Assembly: GCA_021397835.1 (NCBI GenBank) | Contig: JAJFZO010000575.1 | Coordinates: 811,001-875,000, forward strand | Source: Moringa oleifera | Lineage: Eukaryota > Streptophyta > Magnoliopsida > Brassicales > Moringaceae | Reading direction: 5' to 3' | Length of the DNA stretch: 64,000 bases | Position numbers and translations under genes: made by a program | Shown here: positions 36,650 through 49,798 of the stretch, piece after piece | Numbering within the stretch: position 1 is the first letter of the stretch | Layout of the letters: each line of letters begins with the position of its first letter | Notes under the pieces: generated by a model | Databases searched by the model: none | What the model was told of the DNA's origin: nothing | The model's input: only the letters and a program-made list of their open reading frames with translations

Positions 36650-39600
36650 CTAGACACTATATTCTGAAGCCGAAGGACTCAGTGCCATACCTTCATCAGG
36701 AGAAGAGATTGCATCTCCATTCCGATCATTTCCATCCCCAAGTCCCTCTTCATCTGAGTCATCATTTATGTATCCTTCAACATCTAAATTTCCTTGTTCT
36801 TCTTCTGCAGCATCAACTCCCACATTGCCACCGCCACCGCCACCATCATCATCATCTTCATCACCATCTCCATTATAAGCGTTCCCCGCAACAGAGTTGA
36901 AACCACCAGGGTAGTCATCTGCCATCAGATAGTCATATTCGTCCCCTGAAGCTTGACCATTTTCATCATTGTACTCGGATCTCCCTGAGCTGCTAGCATC
37001 TTCAGCACCCTCCACTTGCAATTCTGTTACTTCATTCCCATTCCATTCATCACTTCCAAGCCTCTTGATGACTTCTCGATAAGAATTTCCTTGGGCTTCT
37101 CTCTTTTACCAACAACCTCAGCCACTTTCTTTGCAGATTTTTGTCTGCTTCTAGTGCTGCGGCGACCACGCTTACGCCCTCCTCGTCCACGTGATCGCCC
37201 TTTCCATGTCAGTACAGGGCCCAATCCCCCACTATTTGTGGTTGTAATTCTCTTACCAGTTTCAGATCGGGAACCACTAGCATTTCTTTGAGATTTTCCA
37301 TTGCGGGTACGGCCACGGCCTCTTCCACGACCACCCCTTCCACGTCCAGAGCTGGAAAACCCTATGCCTACCTCACCCCAGTTTGCTTCTTGATGATAGC
37401 CAGTGCGATATGGAGTTTCAGCTGTTTCATCATCCTGGGTATTCTTCATGACTGCAAACCTTAATGGGAGCTTCTAATAAATAAGGAAAGAAAATTTCAG
37501 AAAAATATCTTACCCAATAATTAGCAAACAGCCATGAGCAAATGAACTGTGAAAAATCAAGTAGGAATAAAGCTCTTGACAACTCATCATAGACACCAAG
37601 CCAAACTTGATAACTCTCTTTACAGCAGGAAAGCCCTAAAGCCTTCCTCATAAGACATAAGACCTATTGCAAAGTGAAGGAAGTTTACATCTCCTAGAAA
37701 AATCTGCATGTTTAATCACTAAAATTAAACTCAAAATAAGTGGTCCTCATATGTCCCCAATTTCCAGAACAAATCAATTAATAGAATGTTATCTGAAAAT
37801 TTGGAACATTATTAAAATTTATAAACATAATTCAAAATGGAGAAAAACAATAAACATAATCCAAAATTGAGAGAAACATTTTCGACTCATATTTAAATTT
37901 CCTGGGCCGTAACTCTTGGGGAAGATATCATAATGATCATAAAGGCAAAATGGTCCTAAACAAGAAAAGAAAAAAAAAAAAAAGTGATGAGGAAAGATCC
38001 ACCAAGCTGACCCCATGCAGGGGGGAAAAAGACTTGATTTGCTTTCATTTTGTCTGGTTTCTTTGATTTTACAAATTTAACAGAAAAAAAGACTTTTCGG
38101 TTCGATAAAGAGAGCATCTACAATGCTAATATCATGTGACAATAGAACCACAACTACTCCCCTGTAAAGATACATCTGCACTTTTCATGACTTCACATCT
38201 GTCATATGTTTTGATTTTTCTTCTTCCCCTAGAATACAACCAATTTTCGAGCTTAAGATCATACAATCATGAAAGACCCGATAAATTTTTATTTGCCCTC
38301 TTTTCCTCTGCATTTATATTTCCAATGTTGATGTCATTGCACAAATTTAGAAGATGTGCAAACCAACTCTTTTGTCTCAAATTTAATGTCTCACACCAAA
38401 GAAAAGCCAAAATGTTTTACACATGCCCTGTCCGGTTATGAGAATAGGACTAAAGAATTCCTAAGTGGATGCTGCAGTTTCTCCTAAATTCAGGCATCCC
38501 AAAGTGATAGATCAAAGCTAATGAAAAACTGTCTTCATAATGTTCACCCCTCAAAGAGGGAAAACATTTGGTCTTTACTTAATTTCCCCACCCCATTTAT
38601 ATTTTTATTAAGAAGTTACTACCTCAATCCTGCATACTTAGAAGCAGATTCAGAAATCAATAAAGAATACTCACAATGAAGTCCTCAGCAGCCTTGTCCT
38701 TCTGTGACTCCACTTTCTGATTTAGCACATAGGTGATGGAGTGGTCAAATTCTAAAACCCTCAGTGCCACAGCTGCTGTTGTTTTTGGTACCCATGGAAG
38801 GACAGGAACCAAGCAAGGAGCGGAAGGATCATTTGCAGCACCTCCTGACTCATTAGGTGAACCCAACAGTTCGCTAGTAGTTTCAAAATTTGAGGAGAGA
38901 TAGTCCCTCTTGATGGCCCCCTCTAAAAGTGTCAGAATCTGGAAAAAAGGCCAGAAAATACAACGGACATAAATCTAAAAGGTAATGGAAATGAAGAACC
39001 AAACTTCCACTTAATTCAGCAAAAATAAGTCTGTATAGAACACAAGTGTTGCACTGACAACAAGGATGCAATCATTTCGCTCCTTTCAATTCTTGGCATA
39101 TATACCCTACAGATGGAGCTCTATTTCCAGGATGCACTTACTCTATAGATTCACCTTTCTTGCATATATCTTATAACTGAATTAATTGGCTTTCCATTTC
39201 GGATAAGAAAAGTTAATTAACTTATTCAGCAAAGACAACTTGGGTACTAATTCATTCAGATGCAGGAATATAATTCGCAGGGATCTGGAACCAATGGATG
39301 TAGCCAGAGTCAAGACATGCTAACAGCATTCCAAGTGGTATTCTTACATCTGTAGCAACTGTCTGAAGAACCATATTCTTGACTTGCCAACATGCAGCAC
39401 TTTGAACACCTCTCACCTCAAAATCTCACTCCCTTCGCTATGGTGTAGCATATTTCTTTGTAAGTGTTCATCTGTGAGCTTGCTTTTGTCAAGGACATAT
39501 GATATACTGCTGGCCGACAAAGTGATAATAATAAAAAACAAAGTTTGAGATAATTTCAGGTCATGGTGCTGCAACTTATGTGATACATACAAATTATGTG

Positions 39601-42600
39601 AATTCCTCATTGAGGCACCAACTACGATAGCATAAGATGGAATGTTCCTGTAAAAGAAATGCCAATGTCCAAGATCCTGGAATTTTCCCATCTACTCCTG
39701 TCTTCTTTTCATGAAAAACAGGATTCTCCACTTTTTCTTGTTTCCTAATTTTCACTATCTACAGACCTCTTGCAAGTTTCATCTTGTTCTTTGTGCTGGC
39801 TGTAGTATCTCTGTTTCTTCCTTTGTGGTTTTGTGAATATCTTCCCAACCTTTTACTTTGGTTCTCGTCATACACCTGGGGTGTTTAGCACGTTGAATGC
39901 CTATCTCAGCTGCTTTGTTGCATTGTCCTAGACTTACAGAAGTTCACACCACAGAACAATGAGATCTTTGCTTTCACAGATCAGTTAATCATTGCCTTTA
40001 GCTAGTTTTTCCACAAATGAAGGGCTATGAGGGCTCTTCATCATGTTGTGAGTTCAGTAAGCTTCAAAGACAATAATGCGCTAACCCTAAGTCAGTCTGA
40101 GAAAAGATATTTGCTTTTGATTTCTCATTTCTACATCAACAGCTGCTTGGTGATTTTTGTTTAATTTATAGATTGTTGGTACATAGCTTTCACAGAGCAA
40201 CATGCTCCCACTGTTATCTTTCCAGTTGAACTAACCTACAACTATTTTGGAATCAAACAACATGTTCAATGTAACATAATATTCATTAACATACTAAGCA
40301 CAAGTTAAAACAATAAACCAGAATCAAAGAGTTAAAGGGAAACATAAGTGGGCCGACCATATGACAGAAAAATAGTACAAAAATAAGAATGAGAAACATT
40401 TGAAGCTTTAGATAAACACACATAACAGCAAAGCCGAAACTTTTACCTGAAGCAGTTCTTCGGCTGATGTTGAGGAATGGAGCTTCAAACCCCAACGTTT
40501 TCGGTAGCTGTGAGTCCAAACAGCTTGAAGAGCCTCTGATGGAATAGAAACCTGCCAAGCCAAAACAGAAGCGTTATAAGCTCCATCTATGACTGAGAAA
40601 TTTCAGCAAAAGCTGAAAAGAGAAGACTCCTATTGAATTTCTCAATATCGTAATGACAGGGAAAAAGACAAATGGCATTGAGGGAAAAAATTGGTTCCCA
40701 TGTGGAAAGCAATGTAGTGAAAAAATGGAATGTTGTTTATTCAAGCAGAATGTGCTCACCTCAACCAATGCTAAGTGCAATTTGAGCAATCTGATTCTCA
40801 GAGGAGATGAGATTGATCCATGCATAACAGAGTCAATCTCCATTTTCAGTTTCTCTTCACATTGAGCCATGTGCTCAGAAAAATTTAAATCACACTTAGA
40901 GGTACCAGAAATTCTATGGCAAGATGGACAGTGGCTATCCTCAAAATAATAAATATCCTGACAGTAATCACATGAATCAAGCAGCTGCTTGCACCTTTGC
41001 TTTCCATACTTCATGGCAAATAACATTGGTGAATTAAAGCATTCTTTCCACATCCATTTCTCAAAATCTTGATATCTCCTCAAGGCACCATTCTTCTCAA
41101 TTTCATTCCTCCCAAGCTCAATTGTGAAACTTGTTGATGTTTCAGTCAAATCGGAATCTGAACCACATACAGTACTGCTAGGGCTATCTAAATTTAAATT
41201 GTAATCTGGGCCAGGAGTCCTTTCAATAGCTTCTATTTTAACAGTATGCCCACTTTGCAAGGGTGCAGTAGCATGCAGTAACTTCCTCTTAGCAGCTTCC
41301 TTAAAGGACATTTCAATCTTCTGCAACATTGAGTGCAAATGGGACTCCCTAACCCCACGCACATCCAAAGATGCCAACAGAGCATCAAAACCCTGCATTT
41401 GGAAAGTAGAAAAATGACACAATCAACAAAGTGCAATAATATAAAAACACTAAAGGGATGATATACAATGCTAGCTAGCCAATTTTCAGGGTAAATAGAA
41501 CTAAGAGAGTGACAAGAACACTTAAACCTATGATAGCACAGTAGCTTTGCAGAACATAGACCAAAGGACCAAAGTCCAAGATATACCCATCTCCACTAAC
41601 AGCCCACATCCACCCAGAGTAAAAAGGTATGGGCACAGCTTTTTTATTAGTTTAAAAGTATACTTGGATGGTCAATCAATTATCATCAAGTGAGCAAATT
41701 GCAGCTATCGCACGGTGCTTGTGACAGTTAAGATGATGTCCCATGAGGGAGGGTTGTAACACATTCACTCTAACTATACTAAGCCACAATCTCTTCCATC
41801 CAGGCCATTCAATCATCTCTCCCACAGGACATGGGATCCGCACATCAAAAAATCAATGGTGAGATTTGTAATAGGCACGAGAAACTAGTGTAAGACTTTG
41901 TCTTCTCATTAACCTCTATTAGGTAAATAAGAGCTAGCTTTTTACTTCTCCCAGTATGACAGCAGAAACACTATTCATAATTTCATAAACTAAACACATT
42001 ATCCCCCCACCCCCCTTTCCCCCAAAGAATGAATGAACAAAAACACAATAAATAAATTCCGGATATGACTTGCCTTAGATAAAGTGAATCTATGATGAAG
42101 AAATGTAGAGCTTGCAGAACACATCTGGTAATTTAAACAAGAAAGAAAAGGAGAGAGCCCTCTGGCTCTGAGGCAAAATGAAAGAGCATTTTAACAGCCA
42201 TTATAATATTCTTTTTTTAATCAGAAAGAACCATCAAAATATTCTCAAAAGTAAAAAGAAGAAGAATATCCTTCATCAAATTAATGTTATCATTCAGATT
42301 TGTTTCACCAGGCCATGTTTAACCCAGATTAAATTGGTTTTGGTTTCCTATGATTGATTAGGCCTGTAGCATTGCAAGGTTATAAATGGTATGGAGTTCC
42401 CTCGCATTTGCCACTTTTATATACAGCAGATATCTCTTTGTTTGCAACAACAAGTACAATAAAGAGTGAATACAACCACATATATACTAAGAGACTAGGA
42501 GTGAACATCCAGTTAATTCGATCAGTTCGATTTAAAAATTTTAAAAACTGAATTTTTTTTAAAAAAATCAAAAACCGATTGAATATAAGAAATAACCAAT

Positions 42601-44821
42601 TAAACTGAACCAAAATTTTTCTTATCAGTTTAATCGGTAACCAAATAAACCAAAAATTTATTTAAATTTAGATTTCATATTTTAAAAAAAAACAAAATAA
42701 ATTATTGTTAATAAAAGTAATTAATCATTAAAATTAAAAATCAATTTTTTAGACGGTTTGGTTTAAAAAACAAAAACCAACCAAAAAAATTGAAAACCGA
42801 TTTAAAACCAAAAAATTCAAGAACTAAACCAAATTGACCGAAATCAATTCAATTTATCAGTTTTTTCGATTTTAACCGAATTATGCTCACTCCTACAAAT
42901 GACTTGACTATATACTAATAAACCACATGGGAATCACTGAGATACTAATAAACCACATGGGAATCACTGAGAGAGCGTGCTACCTCTTCAGAATCGATAA
43001 GTCTCCAGTGACCATCATGCAATTCTACAAAAATCCTGCCACACCCAGGATCATTCCAAGAAGCCGAAGTAGTAAACCGCCAGTATCGATTGCGTCTGCG
43101 ATCCTGACCCAGGGGCAATGATCTATATACATACATCTCTTCTGCCCTGTAACCAATATATGATTTTAATTGTGATCGTGACTTTTCAGTAGCGTATCCT
43201 GGTTGCTGAACAGCAAAATTATCTGGACCAGCAACCGTATCTTGCATTTGCAAGTTTCCTTCACAGGGTACAATACTAAAATAATTTAGGTCATGTGGAT
43301 CATTTAATCGTTCTTGCTGGTCTACTGACATCTCATTACTTTTATCAGCAGTAACCAGTGGGCTTTGCCTACCCTCAGCCAAGGTCATTGTAAGGTTAGG
43401 TTCTGACTTATTCCCTAGATATGATGGATAATATGTCTTCAATACATACTCTTCTTTGATGCGACGCTTATCAAGCTGCACTTCCGCCCACATTTGCTTC
43501 TTTAAAGCATTTGCTGCTTCTAAGCGATCCTGAAAGTATCTCATCTCAGATTAGAAAGTACTCTCATCTAAGATTACAAATAGACAAAAAGCAGCGATCT
43601 AATTATTAAAACGTTCTGTCAAAGAAGAAAGAAGATACCTCAAGAACAACACGAATCGAGTTCCCTTCAATTGCGACACCAATTAAAGCAACAAGTGCAT
43701 TAAGGCGCTCCTCAACACTGAGACCAGAGTACTCCCCTTCCATAAGTCCCTGTACCCATGGTTCACCAGGGTTTCTTTCATCAATATCAGCATCTTCTTG
43801 ATAACTAGGGGAACCATTGCATACTCCAGTGGCATCTATACAGCCATCAGCAGAAGCAACAGTACATTTTACTTCAGTCAAATCTTCAGAATACACTGAA
43901 GACAAACCCTCATTAACATTCCCAAGAACACCTAACGGAGTTCCCATAAACTCGCTACTCGCCTTTCCATTTTCCAATGGAAGTTTTACACTATTATTTT
44001 CTGTTTGTTGAGAACTGCAAGACTCCTTTTTAGTATTTAATTCAGTACCTGCATCCTCAACCTCAGGTTCTTCTGCTACATCACTCTCAGAATCTTCATC
44101 TTTTTCGGCATCATCTTCATCTTTTTCAGGATCATCAACATCATCTACCTCTATAACTCCAGTTTTGAATATTCGGATTCTTTCCCTGGCTGCAAAAAGT
44201 ATTTCTTCAGCATCAGCTGGGTCCTTCCTATAGGCAGGACGTACACAATAAGTAGAAGGAGCTGTTCTCTCGAAAAGTTTTGTATCCCTTGACAAGGCAG
44301 CAGCAATAGAAGCTTCTGGTGTCTTGCTTGTTGTAAGATCCCTCAGTCCAGATTTCTTTTATTGAAACAAAAAAGAGTCAGAGCAACGTTGTAGGACCAA
44401 AAAACAGGGATTATTACCAATAAATCATTACCTGAATTTTCTCCGCAACTTCCAAAATTGTGAGGCCCCTGCTACCCTCAAGAGAAAGGACATGAAATGC
44501 TGCAAATTTAACAGTTCCAGGAGTCAATCGATGCCTAGATCTACGAGGATTGGAGAAACCCCTTTCTTGCATTATAGCAACAGCATTCTCAACAGCTACT
44601 CCATTGCGTAAAGTAGAAATTACATCAAGACCATCATTGCCCTACACTTGTATGAAAGTGAAATTAAAAATGAACAGTATTAAAAAGCAAGGAAACTAAA
44701 AGTAACCACAAAAAAGCTGCCCAAATCAATATTATAGATTAACGTTTCATCATAAGCGACTACATGGGGAAAAAAAGATGTGTCTCACTTTTTCTTTTCT
44801 TTCTTTCCCTCACCGCCGTGC

Positions 44822-44853
<32 letters not shown>

Positions 44854-45376
44854 TTTTCTTTTTGGGTGTGTGTGGAGGGAGTGACAACAAAAACAAACAT
44901 TTCAACATCCTCTGGTATCAACTTCAGTAGACAAGGGCCTGACGAGGGCAAGGAAATGAAGATTATTGGAAAAGAAAACAAATATTTTATGAGAGGCCAA
45001 ACATCTATGGACATTTCTTCTACAATGTTCTAAGAGTAGAAAAAATGGACTGAAGCAGGAGAATGAAAATTATTGGAAAAAAAACAAATAGTTTACAAGT
45101 GGCCAAACATATATGAACTTACATTTCTTATAAATCTTCTAAAAGCAAACAACTCCCATGAAGATTCATAAAAGATCTTTTCTGCCTTATTCCATAAGAA
45201 CAAAATGTCACTATGGAGATCTAACTTCTAAAGACTATTTACTAGTACTACAGTTTGCAATTAAGAAAACTACCACTATAACAGCTTCAAGAGCTGGCAG
45301 AAAGACAACATTACTATGTCTCCCAACTACGAAGCTAAATGACAAAAACGAATTTTTTATTTATAGAAGAAGGTAT

Positions 45377-45419
<43 letters not shown>

Positions 45420-48400
45420 TGTGCCGAAAAAAGAGAGGAAAATTTTCTGAATCAAGACAAGTGGCAGTTGAAGAAGAAATATACCTCATTTTCATCGCGA
45501 AGATATGTTTGTTCAATATTTCTTTTCTTCATTTGAGGCCCGAACCCAGCAGAGAGAGCAAATTGACGCAAAATTTCAGGCCACGTCAAGGCATTTAAGT
45601 GACGCTGCCAACTGCGTATATCAAAACCCCATGCATATGCCTGAAATGGAGTCAGCATGCAATGGTTTGAATAGGAAGCTTTCTAAGAACTAAAAAAGAA
45701 ACTTCAGCATTACCAACCATGGACAGCTTACCCCCTCAACAATCTGAGGATGTCCACCTCCAAGATTAGCAGCACTATTTTGATTTGCTGCAAACCCAGT
45801 GGAAGGCGTCCTTGCAACATCCTCAATATCTTTGATGATTGATCTCAAAAGAGCAACATGTATCTCACCTAATAACCTTGGGTCCTGAAATTCAGGGAGC
45901 AGAAAGCTTGCATGACTATCACAAAGGTAAAACAAGGCTAAGCCTACCTCAATCTGAATCCGACGAAAAACATCTCATAAAAAATTTAGAAGAAAAGAAT
46001 GAAAGGAAAAAAAAAAAAAAAACATAGCATCAACAACAAGACTTACATAATCATGGAAAGCTTGGACAAACTCATCCAGTGTAAAAGGCCAAAGCCCAAG
46101 AACGTCTGCAAAAGTGATTAAGAATCTCCAAACCTAGAAATTTACATCAAGCTATGAATTTCATTCAAAAGAAAAAGAACTTCATAACAATATAACAAAT
46201 TGCTAGCCCACAGAAAAAAATTCCATTGAAAATCATAGTCTAGCAAAAGAAGTCACCTATCTAGTAATGTATATATGGTGCAATGGTACTACCATGTCAA
46301 ATTGAGAACAAAATTATAACAAGACCTACAGCTGTCAACACAGGCATCAGTTCAAATATATAGGGAGTTGAGGCCCCGGAATGGGGTCTCAATCACTGAA
46401 GGAGAGGAACCAAACTATTAAATGATAAGATCTTATAGATCATTAAGGTGCAAAAGATAGAAGGAGCATACTACAAATATTGAACAGAGAAAACAGGCCA
46501 AATTCGTAGGTTCATGCTAGTACCTTGGTTTTATATGCACATCCATATGGGCATAAATACTCACATTCTGTCTGGTTCTTTGGTACACATATTCATAATG
46601 ACATCACCATTAGCATTGTAATAAAACAAAATAGGAAGCATTATTAAGCCATGTGGTCTTTAGAAGTGTATGTATGTATATATGTACGTGTATTCCTTTC
46701 TTTAGCATATGTTAGTGATGACATCATCTATAAAGTTATGACAGTATATAATAGAAGTATTATTACATCATGCTTCTAAAAAGCTTTGTCAACAAAGAAT
46801 CTAAACCGTCCTAAATAGGGAATACAGTTCCGTACCATTCCAGTCACTCTATGATACCACTCCTTATGTTAGGCCTCAAGTATGCTTTACATATGCAAGG
46901 GGCAAGGGTAATATAGGTAATTCCAGTTAAGCTGCTGACGTGTGATACTGGGAGGTAATAATTGGGTGTGTAAGGAATTAAAGATGAGATGGGTGCAAGT
47001 ATTCTATTAGGCAGTGGAAAGGGATTATATGTGGGACTGCATGGATGCAGTAAGGGTAGCTGGGAATCTGGTTGAATTTTCATTGAGCATCTGCTTATTG
47101 TACGAGAGCTTCCAAGCCTCTCAAAACCTTGGTTTTCTTTTGTAAGCACCCCATTGATAAATAATGGAAGCCCCTTTTCATTTCACTTGGATTTTTATTA
47201 ACTAGATCTTAACATCTTACCAGGAAACGCAGAGCAGAGATAAAAAGGGATTAAAAGAACTCACCATGAGAAGATTCCCAGTGTTCTCCTCAGAACCATT
47301 CCATGGTTAATGGCAAAAGGCCTTTTCAATTGGACAGTTTTGGGTGGAAACAAACTCAGCTTGTCTGAAACAAAAATGATTTGTTAGCTTCATATGAGAT
47401 GCAACTGCAAAGCATGCAGAACAAATTTTAAACATGCATGCATGTGTTTATAAATTATTGACATGCAAACACAAACATGCACAAAAAAGAAGCCTAGATC
47501 AAGTTTAGGAAATTGAAGCAATTGAATCACAAAAGTATAACAATTAAGACAAAATCAGACAAAGGTTTTATATGATGCACGCATCTAACAACAATAGCAG
47601 CAGTCATAAAGAGAGCAATTGGAAACTCCTGTGCTTAACTAAAAAGATGCAAAATAAGTAAATTCCTTACCCAAAACAATGGGCCTCTGCTTTCAGCAAT
47701 GGAGATGACCAGTAAGGATACAACTTCCATAGACAGTCTAAATTATTGGAGATGTGCATAAAAGTTTACTGACAGATCAAAATTTTATTTACAAAGAACC
47801 GGCAAACTTAGCTTACCTCTAAATAAATCAAGAATTTGCAATGTTTCTAAGTCAAGAGAGAGTATTGACGGCAACCCCTTGCTCGCTGTGGCTAACTCCA
47901 TGAGTTCCAAACGCTCATCCTCAATGAGCTCCATTGATTCCTTGGCAATTCTGCGAGCAATAGCTCTCTCATTAGCAGCTTTAAGCCTTGCTGCCTCCTT
48001 TTCTCTACGAAGTTCTTCCTTTTGTCTCATTTTCTCAGCCTGAGGAAGTAATAACCATAAACGCAATGATTGCTCATTCTTACGTGCCAAACGATAATAA
48101 ACAACTTAAAGCATCAGGTTCTTTACTTACTCGGATGGATTCCTTCTGCAAGAATTTCTCCCTCCGCTCCAGCTCACGCCTCTGCTCCCTCAGGTATCTC
48201 TCCTCCTCTCGCTGCCTTTCCCGCAACAGCCTTTCTTCCTCCTTCCGCCTTTCACGGTCATGCCTCTCCATCTCTTTCCTTATTTGCTCTTCTCTCTGAA
48301 AATACAGAATAATGGTGTATTGGCATACAGCACATCAAACCTGGAAAAAAAGGATGAGTAGAAAGCCAAACCTTTCGTCTCAGAATATCTTGTTTTTCAA

Positions 48401-49747
48401 GCTCTTTTCGGATCCTTTTCTCATTGGCTTCAACTTCGCGTGCTATTCTTGCTTCTTCACTCTGCAAGAGATAAATAGAAATACATGAAGTACTGTAATA
48501 ATTAAAAGATACGACAGACTCCAGACCGCATTCAAATACCTTTCGCTTTCTCTCAGTTCGTGAAACATCCTCATCATGATTGATCCTTCTTTCTGATAAC
48601 ACGAATGGATTCTCCAGTGCAGTAATTGGGTGAGAACCAAAATTTGCATCCACAGCAGTATTTGTGATGCTCTTTTGGGGCACATTGTCATACTCCCCTG
48701 AAGCAGATGGCAACAGGTGATCCTGCCTGCCTTGCTGAGACAGAAGATTTAGATTAGGAATCTGAATTGGAAAACCATATCCACAGCGCACTTGTTCATC
48801 CCCTTGCATAAAGTGCCCAGCAGGTATTGCCGAAGCCTTATCTTTGGGACCTTCAGTTGGTGAACCATAGTGATGGGATGGGGTAACTTTCTCGTATTGA
48901 TCAGTTCTAATAGTTGGCTGCTCAGGAAGAAACTGGTATTCATGTAGAGTCCGGACTGAACCCTGAGAATGAATCTCAAACTTACTTAGGTGTTAATAAT
49001 GTTGGCTTCTAGCATCAAACAGAAAATCAGGAAGTGAAAAAGAAAAGAAAGCGGCAAGTTCCAGTTGGAGAGATTGGACAATGAAACCTAGGATTTTCAG
49101 CAAAATAGTAGAAAGCATCATCCATTTATATATAAATTTTTTCTGTATTGAAGACGGAAAATGATATCCAAATTCGCTTTAGTAATATGAATAAAATGGG
49201 GTTACAGAGAAAACTGAAATGGTAGTTTTTCTATTTGGGCTCAGCCTGAGTGCACAGAACATATCTACCTGGAAGGTAACTTTTCTATGAGAAAGAGAAA
49301 GACAATGCTGTTATTATGGGATTCCAAGAATGGAAAGAAATAAAGCATCTGAATAGCATTAAATGATTATTATGCTTACGGAAATATTTCTCCTGCGCAG
49401 ACGTAGTTACCTTTCAACTTCAGATAGCCAATTATCATGGGGTATTAGTTTTTGTTTTGGTTCAATTTAGTTATTATTCTTCTCACAGAAAGGCTGATAC
49501 CAGCCTTGTCTCACATTTCTTTTGCATGCTAATAGAATTATTTATTTATTTATTCAAGAGATACAACTTCAAGTTTATCTTGCACTAAACAAAATGGTCG
49601 CTAAGGAATATAAATTTCATTAGCAATCAGAGAACACTTTGTTCAATTTCATTAGCAGCCCCCCCCCCCCCCCCCAAAAAAAAAAAAAAAAAAAACATCC
49701 TAATCACTTCACACAACATACACATAATAGTTGGACCCAAAAAGCTG

Positions 49748-49798
<51 letters not shown>

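Noticed and set aside
36650..37021. A separate small acidic-protein gene
   Set aside because: It has no ATG of its own at the start of the conserved part and continues the RLT C-terminus once a single missing base is allowed for.
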